From Ascochyta rabiei (Eukaryota > Ascomycota > Dothideomycetes > Pleosporales > Didymellaceae): DNA of 64,000 nucleotides. The notes beneath the pieces were generated by a model. That model ran no database searches, was not told the DNA's origin, and saw nothing but the letters and a program-made list of their open reading frames with translations. Position numbers and translations under genes: made by a program. Position 1 is the stretch's first letter; each line of letters opens with the position of its first letter. Below, in pieces: positions 42,375 through 52,722 of this stretch. The DNA is taken from the NCBI RefSeq assembly GCF_004011695.2, contig NC_082411.1, positions 1,534,001 to 1,598,000 of the forward strand. The letters are read 5' to 3'.

Positions 42375-43022
42375 ATGAGCAATTTATATTATTATGGCCA
42401 ATCTCAGCTGCAGAATATGCATCATCACCTCCAAGCAACTCAAAATGAAGTTGGAAATAAACGACGCCAACTCCTCGCGGCAGAGCAAGAGCTGCAGCGA
42501 GAACGGGAGGCAAATGAGCTCCTCAACCAGCAATGCGCGGAGCTGCAAGAATGCCACTACAAGCTTCTGAAGGCACATGAGAACGCCGAGGAACTTCAGA
42601 AAGATCTCAGTCAATCTGTGAATGACTCAAAGATATTTGCCGATGAGGTTGCTAGGCGAGCCGAAAGCCTCGTGAACGACCTTCGAGCCAAGCTGGCTGG
42701 GGGCAATGTGGCGGAGTTGCAGAATGGCCAAAGCATTAGTGGAATGATCCTAGAGTCAGCCAAAAATACACTTCTCCTACAGGCAATTTCTAGTCAACAT
42801 TCGGAGGAGGACCCAATTACGCCATTGAGCCACGTCACGGACCAAAATGTGGGTTTGCAGCAACGTAACAACGAGCTTTCCAGACAAGTTGAGACTCTAT
42901 CCAGGCAAGTAGAAGACGGGAAGAATGAGGTTACGAACCTCAACAAGGCTCTCGAACTCACTGCTGAAGATGGGCGGCGAAAGAAGCCACGGCGGGGAAA
43001 GATGTCGGGGGGGAAGAAGTAA
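42375..43022 (+). CDS. Coiled-coil orphan protein with basic tail
   Basis: 215 aa from ATG 42375. Almost the whole chain is heptad-rich helix: about 10-100 (RRQLLAAEQELQREREANELL...) and about 157-200 (NNELSRQVETLSRQVEDGKNEV). The C-terminus is strongly basic (RRKKPRRGKMSGGKK), suggesting nuclear localisation or nucleic-acid contact. No known domain. Expressed status is unknown. Confidence 0.6.
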   Translation: MSNLYYYGQSQLQNMHHHLQATQNEVGNKRRQLLAAEQELQREREANELLNQQCAELQECHYKLLKAHENAEELQKDLSQSVNDSKIFADEVARRAESLVNDLRAKLAGGNVAELQNGQSISGMILESAKNTLLLQAISSQHSEEDPITPLSHVTDQNVGLQQRNNELSRQVETLSRQVEDGKNEVTNLNKALELTAEDGRRKKPRRGKMSGGKK

Positions 43023-43206
43023 GCATGTCTCTAATAAGAATGCATCTAAACATCTACAACTAATAAAACTACTTCACATTCAGCCACTTGATATCTTTAA
43101 CTCAGTAATTTGGGTCTCCGTTACATGCTCCACCGGAAGCACTATGATTTGTGCATTTAACACGAAAGGAATCAACGACAGTGCAGGCAACGAGTCTTTC
43201 AGAAAA

Positions 43207-44148
43207 CTAACCTACAAGACTTAGTGTTGCCCTGCTAATTTCGGGAAGTGTACATACTTGCTGTAACTCTCTATACGTCGTTTGACTCGTGTACCGGATA
43301 AAAGCAAGGAGATCATCGCTTTGCTGTAGTATCAAAGGGTTTGGAACACGGGATATCAGGTCTTCTAGCATAATTCCAAAGGCACTGGCGTTTTCGTCTG
43401 CCTTTGGGCTTCGCAAAAGTGCTCTGTCAAATCCTTGCCATTGTTCAGTAGTAGCAGTCAACACAGGTTCAATACTGACCAATTTTGACTTGACCATCAT
43501 TTGCCGAGATCGTGATGTCTTCTACGTTCACCGAAGACAAATAAAGACCTGCAGCGCTGAGAGCGTAAATACCAGAAAGTGCCTAGTCTGCCGTTAATAC
43601 AAAAATGAGTGTACGTCCATACCTAGCCCTACCTGTGTGCTTATTGTTCTCACCTCAGCCAATCCCAGCTGTGGAGAATGGGACACAGCAACCTCAGATA
43701 ATGGAAAGCCGGGTCTATCAAAAACGGTGAAGATAGAACCCTGAAACCGGAAGACAGACACAATGTTGAGAAGATTCGGGTTCGGCCTGGCTAGGCCAAC
43801 AACAGGTTTGTCTGCGCTGCGTCGGATCATCACGACCCGATAGACATGCTCAGTGGCGTCTAAGGCCATTTCCTGGGCTAGACAGTAGGGTCTTTCCCCT
43901 TCTGGATCCACAATATGTATACATCAGTAGTATTGTCTAGGATCTCCGTTGATAGGGGTAAAAGTTTTGTGCACAGCCCAACTAGTAGCAGGAAGCCTCG
44001 GAAGTTCAACTTCTAACGGTCTATTTTCACTATAAAACTTTGGCTTTGCGGCTTCGGCCGTAGGAGTAGTGATTTCGTCGCTAACGGGTCTAATGTTGTC
44101 TAAGACATCCCCTGTTCTCGGAAAGATAGTAAGCCTTCGAGAATCCAT
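43207..44148 (-). pseudogene. Divergent protein-kinase-like gene with an in-frame TGA
   Basis: Exons 44148-43633, 43582-43480 and 43433-43207 join through 50-bp and 46-bp introns (phases 0 and 1). The translation follows a kinase-like order: VYRVVMIRRS (beta-3 like), NPNLLNIVSVFRFQGSIFTVFDRPG (beta-4/5 and hinge), a helix ending TISTQ|ALSGIYALSAAGLYLSS, NVEDITISANDGQVKI in place of HRD...N...VKI, and AFGIMLEDLI (helix F). DFG is absent (IGFDRALL). A TGA at 43926-43924 interrupts the frame between QYY and CIHIVDPEGERPYC, possibly CGA or TGG originally. It could be a pseudokinase or a dead gene; the last exon end is uncertain. Kinase resemblance is by eye. Confidence 0.5.
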
Positions 44149-44276
44149 GTGTACGGGTAATCGGTGATTGGGCTCATGCTACCAGCTTTATCTAGTACTC
44201 AGATTAACCGCACTTTCTTATTAATGACCATCTAGCGAATGTAAGACATACTCCCGCACACTGCCTCAACTTGAGC

Positions 44277-44741
44277 ATGGATCCGGCTATGAAGATTCTA
44301 CCCCGTGGAAGGCCCCTCGAAATTAATAATATCGACCATATTGTGAGATGCTATGGCGGTCAGACCATCGCGATAGAGATGGAACCTCAGCACATGCAGA
44401 AATCTAAGCAATCCAAAGACATGGTCCAGTATATCGACTTCCTCAACCGAAAGAATGGAGAACTTAGATTAGAACTTACATTCTACCGGGAGTGTTTTCG
44501 GCATGCAGAGAAGTTCAAAGAGAAAATTGCTTGGATTTCCCAGGATTTATTACACGAATGTATTATCGGTTTACTCGACGACGTTGCTTTCGACGACATT
44601 CGAAGCCTTTCGAATGCGGTTGTGAATGCAGTAGACCAGCTTTGTCACGACCAAGAGAAAGCATTTGACGCTTTTATAGCACCTTACAAAGCATTAAAGA
44701 GCCCTAAAAACACTACTATGTCAACAGATGGGTCAATTTGA
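44277..44741 (+). CDS. Hypothetical protein, orphan
   Basis: 154 aa from ATG 44277 (MDPAMKILPRG); the longer frame starts at a TTG. Predicted mainly helical with a C-terminal half of amphipathic helices (DIRSLSNAVVNAVDQLCHDQEKAFDAF). No recognisable domain. It is divergent from the kinase-like gene, starts 128 bp apart, so the two may share a promoter. Confidence 0.5.
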   Translation: MDPAMKILPRGRPLEINNIDHIVRCYGGQTIAIEMEPQHMQKSKQSKDMVQYIDFLNRKNGELRLELTFYRECFRHAEKFKEKIAWISQDLLHECIIGLLDDVAFDDIRSLSNAVVNAVDQLCHDQEKAFDAFIAPYKALKSPKNTTMSTDGSI

Positions 44742-44974
44742 GGTTACATAATGTCTATCTAACTTGGGCTGCTACAATCCGCGACATTGGATTGGCAAGG
44801 ACCTTCTTCTACTAGTATGTTTCCTCGCCTCAAATGGTTGAAAATCCAGCTCCAGATACCTCACTTGCTTATGGCAAGTATAAGCAACGAAATCTCGCGC
44901 TTAATGCCTCATTTGCTGGTGTGCGCATACTGCTCAGGTTATTTAGTGTAGCAATAGTAAATCACAAAGCTTAC

Positions 44975-46709
44975 CACAGATTGCGATTCTTCCCACTCTC
45001 GTCTCGAGCACATCGCTAATGATTTATCGCATGTCCGGCTTTCCCTCTACCTCAGCAATTCGACTGCCTGCCCGTTTGTATGGTACTGCGTGTCCTGCTT
45101 CATCTAGTATCTCGTAGTCACCGTAGATATATACATCAATAATCTGAAGAACATTAGCTTTTAGTGACATTAGATCGCCACGTCACAACACTTACATTCT
45201 CTCCATGCGGTGCAGGTCGTACCCCTGGGTTTTCGTTAGTGCTACTACCGCCCAAGTATCAGTCTATCTTTCCGCTTCTAGATAGAGCGCGTGTGTCTTG
45301 GCGCATCGCAGCGGCTGGAAGATCATCTCTTCTTAGTATATTGTTCATGACCTCCCACACCAAGTCCAGCTGGTACCTATTGTCCACATGCCAAACCAGA
45401 AGAAGGTCTCTAGTCTTGGTCTTGGACTGCTGGTAGTTGTGTACGAGCTCTTGAATGTATGCAAGATAGCCAACAATTCCAATCCTACTAGCAAATAGAA
45501 CTACTGTGCCAAAGTCTTGTAGGTCGAATCCGTGTCCGTAAGGCCCTTCTACGAAAGCGCGAAGCTGCGTTGCTCCAACAAGGCTCCGTGTCAGAAGCCG
45601 ATTCGTGAAGCCTGCTCTAGGCTGAATACGTAACTGAAAGTTGTAACCCTCTAACTCCAAATTTGCTACCATGAACGGGTGGCGCTGGAGGATTAAAAAT
45701 AATCCAGGTCTTATCATGGTAAGGTATACATACTGACCGGGCTTAACTTTCTAAGGCCTAGGAAGACTAACCTTGACGAGAAGGCTGTTGTGTACGTTCT
45801 CAATCAGGATGCTAGTGTTAGGTTTGCTTAATAAAAAGTTACGATATATAAGTAGGAAATTTCTGTAAGTGTAGGTCGCTACCCACATACATGCAACCAC
45901 GGTTACCTGGACTTGTCCCGTCTTATTCGCTTTAGGGACATGAAGCCATAGTAATACGCATATAGACGTAGAGCAACCAAAGTGAATTACCCGGAAGATC
46001 TCGTATAGGCGGTGACGGAAGATAGGTAGAGAAGCAACACTCATCAGTCCCAAGCATCCCGCTATCTAAGTGTGTAAGAACATGCCGTAGTTATGGGTGT
46101 AAATTCACTCACAGCTATTCCGCTTACTGAGCCCATGTCGCCAGTCCATCGAACTGCAGTGAGCTTTTGTCCGGCATGAACGGAGCCTTCGATCAAAGCC
46201 ACCAGACCAATTATGCTATGCATCCGATGGTAGGTACTTAGAGATATATGCAAGATATCTGCTGCTATACTTGCTCCAGGTAACAGAAGGACTAGATTTG
46301 TTGCCAGTAGCGAAGCGCACCGGCTGCTTAGCTCTTCGGCAGCTTTTACGCTCCAGCCCATGCAAACACCGTTGGCAATTAGATACAAGACAGGGAATAG
46401 CAAATCTTTTACCAAAAAGCGCCACTTCAGTAGCCTGAAGAGGCTCATCGTAGAATAAACCAGATGCTTAAGAATGGCATCTGTTATACGTGAAGCCAGC
46501 CATTGAAAGGCTAGGCGGGTGATGAAAAACAAAACAAAGAAGACGACTAGCCCAGCGCATACGATGGAATACCAATCAGAAGGGTTAGACAGAGAATCCA
46601 TATCCGGGTATGCTATATGCAAAGTCTGGATCCACTGATGTATAGTGAGAATGGTCAGTGCGCGCTCGTACCATATAAATAAGTAGCTCCAGTGTTCGTC
46701 GACTAGCAT
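44975..46709 (-). pseudogene. Ferric reductase-like transmembrane protein (FRE family), three in-frame stops
   Basis: Exons 46709-46113, 46065-45196 and 45143-44975 (introns 47 and 52 bp, phase 0). The transmembrane core retains both heme pairs with H-x13-H spacing: HSIIGLVALIEGSVH and HFGCSTSICVLLWLH. The FAD site is RHPFMVAN (HPF motif) and the NADPH side shows VEGPYGHG and FASRIGIVGYLAY. TAG at 45753-45751 breaks LPRP*KVKPGQYVYL, TGA at 45261-45259 and TAA at 45026-45024 (GKPDMR*IISDVLE) follow; each fits a single C:G-to-T:A change. The family reduces Fe(III)/Cu(II) at the plasma membrane. This copy is very probably dead. The last exon was not resolved. Confidence 0.85.
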
Positions 46710-46724
46710 TTTTGAAATATAGTT

Positions 46725-47103
46725 ATGGCCTCAAAAAGGTTACAGCAGGAATCTTTTCGTAAGCGAAAAAACAATTTCATTCGCCGCGGTCATGAGATAA
46801 GTAGCCGATACAAAGTAGCAGTGTGGATATGCATTCAGAAGGACAATGGCCAGCTATATGTCTACAATTCAGATCCAACACAATCGAACTGGCCACCATC
46901 TTCTACGCAACTTGTAGGTCACCAGAACTCTTGTAGGATATAGATGTTTAACGTTTTAGCAATCAACATATCCAGTACCCATAGTAAAGACTAGCGGGGA
47001 CTTTCTCCCTGAAAAGCCACCAGCCAAGAAAATACCACCAGCTAAAAAAGATACGTTATTACCTGGATACTTGTCTAGGCCGCCTATTCCCGAGTATTCT
47101 TAG
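46725..47103 (+). CDS. Small MADS-box-like (SRF-type) protein
   Basis: Exons 46725-46913 and 46960-47103 with a 46-bp intron (phase 0) give 110 aa. The N-terminal half (SFRKRKNNFIRRGHEIS...KVAVWICIQKDNGQLYVYNSD...WPPS) resembles the short MADS/SRF-TF domain proteins expanded in some ascomycetes: basic helix, then beta strands. The tail is Lys/Pro-rich with a short duplication (PPAKKIPPAKK). A DNA-binding role is inferred. Its ATG is only 15 bp from the ATG of the ferric reductase pseudogene on the other strand. The alternative acceptor at 46977 would create an early stop, supporting the one chosen. Confidence 0.55.
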
Positions 47104-47462
47104 AAGGAGATCTTCTCGAGTGGGTTGCTAGAAAGATGGAGAGATTGAAGGGGTATTTGATGTGAGCACACATTTTCTAAGTTAGCACAGCAATTCAACT
47201 ATTGTAAAGGCTAGCATGAAAGACTCGTTACATGAAACTTTGGTATGCTATGCGGTAAGTAGAGGAATACGCTTAGGTCTATAAGAAATACAACTGTTTA
47301 TCTTAGGCGTCACTTAAAAAATGACGATGCTCTAAAATGCTGGGGTGCGAAAACGTGGTAGCACCCTTGTTTTGATGTTCTGCAAACGGCCCTGGACACT
47401 ATATAAATAAGAAGCGCCTCAATGCAAGCAGTGTTACAAACTGACAACAGACATTCATTAAA
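47104..47462. other. Intergenic, no feature seen
   Basis: About 360 bp upstream of the pentapeptide-repeat ORF; it contains a TATATAAATAA box-like sequence at about 47399-47409, 54 bp before the ATG. Confidence 0.4.
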
Positions 47463-48895
47463 ATGGCTTCTGACTCAAAAATCCAAAAATCCGGCAAAAA
47501 CGAAAAGTCCAGCAGCAGTCGAGACCCAAGGACTCGGAGTGAGAAGTCCGGGATTGGAAATGTTGATGATCGCGTCAGGAAGCTCCAAGCAGAACGTGCG
47601 AAGTTAGAACAAACAAAGTTACAGGGCATGTTTACCGAAGAAGACGATAAAAGACTCTCAACGATAGATTCCGAGCTGAACAAATACGCTGGCGCTACAA
47701 CCCAACTAAACGTAAATCCCACCACAGGACTCGAGTCTAGCGCGGCAGCGGAACAGCATGCGATCGAACCAAATGTGACTGAACCAAATATGACCGAACC
47801 AATATGACCGAACTAAATGCGACCGAAGTAAATGTGGCAGAACCAAACGTGACAGTCAACGCGCTAAACCCTGGAACGACACATGCGAACGCTCAAGGAA
47901 GTCCTTCAAAACATGAAGAAATGAAAAAAGAACGTGCGGAAGGGTCTAAAATGTCCACCAATAGGCTTGTGGATAATCTCAATATGGCATGGGATGTCAA
48001 CGTCAGTGATACCCACGTGGAGTCCTCGCTTCATAATCACCCCAAAGAAGCCTTCGGTCACATTATGAGGAACTCTCAAGCTCGCTACTGCATTAGGTAT
48101 GGGTCTGCAGATGCTCATAGCGCTCGTTTCGAATCAACCCTCCCGGATGGGTCCAGATACCAGGAAACCAGAGAAGTTACCCAACGCAGCAATCGCATTG
48201 TTGAGAGAATCGTGCAAATCCATAAAGACAGGAAAATGACACTTCCGATGAATATACTCAGCAAGGTAAAGATTCTGTTAGTGTACTGGGATTCCAAAAT
48301 GGGCGTTGGACACGACGCCGAGGTTGACGTACTAGATCCCGATTACCCAGTAAGACGGCCTCACACCCGCTGCTTCATCTATCTAGATCCCGCGCTCTAT
48401 GCGAGATACAACCTCGAAAATAAGACGGGTTACAGTCACGAAACTAGATCAACAATGAAACGTCTTATGGAAGGGAATGACGACCGGCAAAAGTCTATTA
48501 CTCTTCACAACATTGCGGTCAGGCTTGAAAATAAATTTGAGGAAAAGTGGATGAGCGGGGTGCCGGGTAGACCTGAGCCACTCCGTGAGTTAGTTCATGA
48601 GAGAAAAGTGGCGTCCCGCCGGAGTACATCGCGGTATCCCACTGCTGAGCCGTTAGTAAGCCTTCCGCTCATAAAACCTCCAACCTCACCCCGTCAACCT
48701 ACACCTCTACCAGAGACGCGAAACGAACAGGCTCCTACTGGAGAAAAGCCCGCAATGTCGTTGAAGCAACGCTTTCACAGGGACTTTTTGGAACTTTTTG
48801 ATCTAGCGGAAGATGTTGTGTATGCAGACTTGACTGAACCACAGCAGCTTCTTTACCCTGCGCAGTTTACAAAGTGGAAGGCGTTAAACTCTTAA
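47463..48895 (+). pseudogene. Orphan gene split by a 1-bp frameshift in a 15-bp coding repeat
   Basis: Frame 1 (47463-47807, 114 aa) ends and frame 2 (47804-48895) starts inside a repeat encoding TEPNV/TEPNM units. In the repeat ACCGAACCAAATATG one copy reads CCAATATG, lacking one A near 47801; adding that base would fuse the two frames into one protein of about 470-480 aa. The N-part is charged and coiled-coil-like (VRKLQAERAKLEQTK). The C-part has a compact region (KILLVYWDSKMGVGHDAEVDVLDPDYP, CFIYLDPALYARYN) with no known family, and ends in a Pro-rich linker and a helix (FLELFDLAEDVVYADL). Alternatives are two genes or a sequencing error. Confidence 0.6.
47770..47862. repeat. 15-bp coding minisatellite (GAACCAAATGTGACC type)
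   Basis: About six degenerate copies encode (T/A)E(P/L/V)N(V/M/A) pentapeptides. A single-base contraction within it shifts the frame. Confidence 0.85.
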
Positions 48896-49008
48896 AACAG
48901 AATCCTCTTTTTTAAGAGGTAGCCAAATTATTTATATCTAGGCATCTGTGTTTACATTGCCTAAGTTGGATCAATAGTTGAGTTTTCCATCGGTATCAGT
49001 AGCTTAAA

Positions 49009-50183
49009 ATGAATCTCCGTTTTATTCTGTCTCTAAATACATTTGCATCGATTGTCGGAGCGTTTTGGCGTCTCCCTTGCTACTCTCGATTAGGGGTTTT
49101 TCGAATTGATCCAATTGTCTCCGAGGGACTCCCTTCCCAACACGCACACACGCTGCATGGGGCCCAGAGTACGTTGCGTGTAAGCTTAGAAGTCCCATGT
49201 CTAATCTTCACTCTAGACTTGAATTTTTCCTCGTCATATGATAGCCTAGTTCAGTCCAATTGCACATCATGTGCGGTTCTTGAAGACATGTCTGCTTACT
49301 GGACGCCACCTCTTATGTTCTCCCACACGAATGGTACTATAGAAATCGTTCCGCAGATTGATGGAATGCTGATGTGAGTATAAAGCATCATAGTTAAAAG
49401 TTGACGCTAACAAGGCTGTAGTTACTATTTTCTTTTCGGTGATAGAATCATTGCTTTTCCACCAGGGTTCAAAATGATTGCAGGTGATTCAGGCAAGCGA
49501 AATGCCTTTGTTCCCCCTCCAGATATACCACAATCCTTGTGGGGTCCAGAAGAAAAAACACCGAAAGCGCTCGCCGAAAAAGCTATTGGGTTTAATTGCC
49601 TGAACTATGGAGGCTCTGCTGAAGGGGCTTTAACCCGTCATCTGCTTCCGAACAGGTCATTCATTGATTTAAACTGCGCGGATGGTCTTCGCCTTAAACT
49701 GATGTTTCCGTCATGCTGGAATGGCGTTTCTCTTGACGCTGATGATCACAAGTCTCACGTAGCCTATCCAGACCTTCTAATGGAGGGCAAATGTCCTGCA
49801 GATTATGAGACACGCATTCCAGCTCTATTCTTTGAAACGATCTGGGATACTTCAGTCTTTCGTAACATCTCTGGGCACTTTCTACTTAGTAACGGCGACC
49901 AAACAGGTAGGAGTAGCCATTTCCTAATTAGAACTTAACTTATATGATTTCAGGTTCCAGCTATCATGGAGACTTTCAGAATGGATGGAACATAGCTACA
50001 TTGCAGCAGGCAATTAACAGCTGCACAAATTCATCGGGCATGATCGAAAATTGCTCCATCTTTTCTCTGCAGTCCCCATCTCAAGCCGGCCAATGCATTC
50101 TATCTTCGTCTGCAGCAGTTGCCAATGAAAGCTGTGTTGGGCCTCAGTTAGGTCTTTGCGGTAACATTAATATCAATTCGTAG
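49009..50183 (+). CDS. Secreted DUF1996 domain protein
   Basis: Exons 49009-49373, 49422-49906 and 49954-50183 (introns 48 and 47 bp) give 359 aa. A signal peptide is likely at 1-19 (MNLRFILSLNTFASIVGAF). DUF1996 landmarks are dense: WRLPCYSRLGVFRIDPIVS, SQHAHTLHGAQ, NCTSCAV, SAYWTPPL, NGTIEIVPQIDG, FPPGFKMIAGD, AIGFNCLNY, LMFPSCWNG, DHKSHVAYPD, FETIWD, NGDQTGSSYHGDF. Members are extracellular or cell-wall associated and often linked to WSC domains; the C-terminus here stops without WSC. Enzymatic function is not established. The reading frame is intact, unlike many neighbours, so the gene may be active. Confidence 0.9.
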
Positions 50184-50444
50184 GATAAACAGAATAACTA
50201 TTCAATGTCTCCATGCTCCATAGCAACTAACTCAATTAACTTTCTTAGAAAATGAGTTTTCGAAATCATTTGCACTTTGAAAATCTCTCGGTTAATTTTG
50301 CGGAAACTCTTCGAGTACCCTATTGCGTTATTTTGTCAACATACCTCTAGTTAGCTTGACTGCGAGGAGCCTACAAGTAGTTAAAAATGTTCAATTTCGA
50401 TTTTTAATTTGTTTTTGTGTCTATCTTCCAACGTCTGGGTTCTG

Positions 50445-51179
50445 CTAATTCATGCCTTCTCCGTTCACAACGTTGTCCTCCCATTCGCTCTCATCGCTGG
50501 ATGAGCTGCCTTGATCATAGCTGGAGTCATCTACCCAAGGATACTTAACATCTTTGACCGACTTTTCTTTGCCTTCAGTTTCTTTCGCTATAGCTTTGGG
50601 TGGTCTTTCATTGTCCAAGTCTCCTATACTCAGAAGCCTTTTGCCTGCATCCGTTTCTTCTGGCTTTTCATTTGCTAATATATTTTTGCCTAGGTCTTCT
50701 TCAACTAAGCGCTCCGTGCTCGAAATTTCCACTTCCAAAGCCATATTTTTCGTAATTTTCGTATCATCCTTGGCCCGGTGTTTTTGACCTGGTACGTGGT
50801 TATGTTTCGCAAGGCAAGGACTTGACTGGTGATTCTTGCACACGAAGTGTTCTTCGCATGAAGGAGACTTGTAGAGCGCTGCTCCGTGCTTAAATCGACA
50901 GCCTAGCTTAGCAAAACATCTATCCTGCTTGTCCAATTGGTTAAGGTATGGCCATGCAGGTTTCGTTGGATATTCATCCTCGAATAGTTCTTCCATCTCG
51001 CTCTTAAGCCCCTCAGACTGTTCAAGATCCTTTATACGAATGCTCTCATCAAGAACGGTGAATAAAACGCGCTGGAAGTCAGAAATTAGACTAAGCGTAA
51101 CATTTTCGTACCCGGCGTCTGCATAGGTCGTTGCAAGGTCGACAAGTTCGACGTGCACTTTGGATACGATTAACTCCAT
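50445..51179 (-). CDS. Hypothetical protein with Cys/His cluster and acidic tail
   Basis: 244 aa from ATG 51179. A helical N-part is followed by a Cys/His-rich patch at about 87-127 (CFAKLGCRFKHG, CEEHFVCKNHQSSPC, KHNH) that may bind zinc, resembling no standard finger. The C-terminal third is highly charged and ends in an acidic, Ser-rich tail (SSSSDESEWEDN). No family recognised. The frame is uninterrupted. Confidence 0.55.
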   Translation of the reverse strand: MELIVSKVHVELVDLATTYADAGYENVTLSLISDFQRVLFTVLDESIRIKDLEQSEGLKSEMEELFEDEYPTKPAWPYLNQLDKQDRCFAKLGCRFKHGAALYKSPSCEEHFVCKNHQSSPCLAKHNHVPGQKHRAKDDTKITKNMALEVEISSTERLVEEDLGKNILANEKPEETDAGKRLLSIGDLDNERPPKAIAKETEGKEKSVKDVKYPWVDDSSYDQGSSSSDESEWEDNVVNGEGMN

Positions 51180-51420
51180 GTTAGTGCTCTATGAGAAAAG
51201 TACTGTCCTGCTGCTCCTTCTTTGCTGCATGGATATGGCCGTATTTGTAGGTGCGGTGAGTACGCGTGGAGAATTTAGAGGCTAGCACCTTTCTGCTGGT
51301 CTTACGGTAATAAAAGCATCCTGCACAAATCTGGATGTATATCCACTTAATTAGTCCACTTAGCCAACGCATTATAAAAGAGCAGTTCCGGTATCGCAGA
51401 TGAGGACCAAAGCTTCCGTG

Positions 51421-51786
51421 ATGAGATATTTGTGCTTTTTGGTACTTCTTGGGTTTACCGATGCGATGTTCCAGCGGCGAGATAGTAATGTTACATACAA
51501 CACTACTAGCGAGGCCTGCGTTGAAACAACCACCACGACTTCTACAAGTGTGCTGATTGCAACGGTTGTAACAGGTTCGCAGTTTCATCTATTCCCAACC
51601 AACCCATCTCTACGTTTGCCTTTACCTTTGTGGGATAACGGAACCAATTCAACGCATAATTTCTCCGCGCCTACCGAGCCTAGCGTTCCTTTCTCCGCCA
51701 CGTCGAGTTTGACAGATATCAACCACGAGACAATGATGTACAAAGTTCTGTTAATGATGTCTGTTTTATACTCTCTATGGCCCTGA
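51421..51786 (+). CDS. Small secreted Ser/Thr-rich protein, possibly GPI-anchored
   Basis: 121 aa from ATG 51421; an in-frame ATG at 51400 adds seven residues ahead of the hydrophobic core. A signal peptide is likely (MRYLCFLVLLGFTDA). The mature part is Thr/Ser/Asn-rich with several N-x-S/T sites (NVTYNTT, NGTNSTHNFS). A hydrophobic C-terminus (MMYKVLLMMSVLYSLWP) follows, as in GPI-anchor precursors. It has a single Cys after the signal. Effector or cell-wall role is speculative. Confidence 0.55.
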   Translation: MRYLCFLVLLGFTDAMFQRRDSNVTYNTTSEACVETTTTTSTSVLIATVVTGSQFHLFPTNPSLRLPLPLWDNGTNSTHNFSAPTEPSVPFSATSSLTDINHETMMYKVLLMMSVLYSLWP

Positions 51787-52311
51787 TAATCTGAGTGGGC
51801 ATCTTTAGGTCGCAGCAAGACATGGGACTAGCGTAGCAAGCGATAGACATTATTCACGTCATGTTGGCTAGACAAGTCCCCTTTAAGCAATAACCAGTTC
51901 CGCAATTTACTATTCTTATAGTGCTATCTTTTCTTAACAGAGGAGCTAATAGCCTGTCTCTGATAATGATAATATTATCTTTTCGATTGCGTGCAGTCAG
52001 TACCACTAGTTTGTCGGGTTGCAAAAAAAGGTACAGGAAAGAGCCACAAACTAGGTTGTAACAGTCTACGGCCTTAGCCGGAGCTACTTCAGTACGGGTT
52101 AGGATAGCTTATGTACGGCCATCTATATGTAGCTCAGTCCACCCTAGATAGCCAATTCTGTGTAACCCTTCTTCTCTCCTCACACCGTTACAATTATGAG
52201 CCCAGGAGCCTTCAGTTGATCACTGCGTTCACCTGATATACGGCTGGTATGACAAGCTGTTAACGTGACCACGATCAACACTAGGAAGCAAAGTCAGCTG
52301 ATTAGGGAACT
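51787..52311. other. Intergenic region, no feature seen
   Basis: About 525 bp without recognisable coding potential. Confidence 0.5.
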
Positions 52312-52722
52312 ATGGCTACTCGAGAGCAGGAACCACAGGTGACGAGAGCGTCAGTTACCTTCGGAAAGCCAGACGAGTGGATAGTATGCTTGCGCGGGAA
52401 GACTTCACAAGAAACAATGGATGACAAGGAACCTACAGTACCTCCAAGTTGCAGGATCGAGGTCAACCAGCCGGTATGGACCTTGGCGGCATCTCCTCCG
52501 CTCGCCATGAAGGAAGAACACCCCGAAGACACAGAACTGATTCGCAGACTTCAAGTCCTAGCAAAACAAAGATCGTACGAAAATTTCATGTTATACAGCA
52601 CGATGCAGCTAACGTCGGTTAGAGGCGTAGGCCAAAATTTCACTCGTGTTGCTGAGGCTTCTGGCCGCCTCTGTGGGATGATGAGAGACTCGAACTTATG
52701 TCGAACCAATCCAGAAAAATGA
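52312..52722 (+). CDS. Hypothetical orphan protein
   Basis: 136 aa from ATG 52312. Mixed composition, no TM or signal peptide, a helical stretch near 78-95 (DTELIRRLQVLAKQRSYENF). No family recognised; could be a lineage-specific gene or chance frame. Confidence 0.4.
   Translation: MATREQEPQVTRASVTFGKPDEWIVCLRGKTSQETMDDKEPTVPPSCRIEVNQPVWTLAASPPLAMKEEHPEDTELIRRLQVLAKQRSYENFMLYSTMQLTSVRGVGQNFTRVAEASGRLCGMMRDSNLCRTNPEK

Noticed and set aside
45732..45753. Very short intron to remove the TAG in the ferric reductase
   Set aside because: The only GT-AG pair gives about 21 nt, far below the 42-nt minimum seen in this window; a nonsense mutation is simpler.
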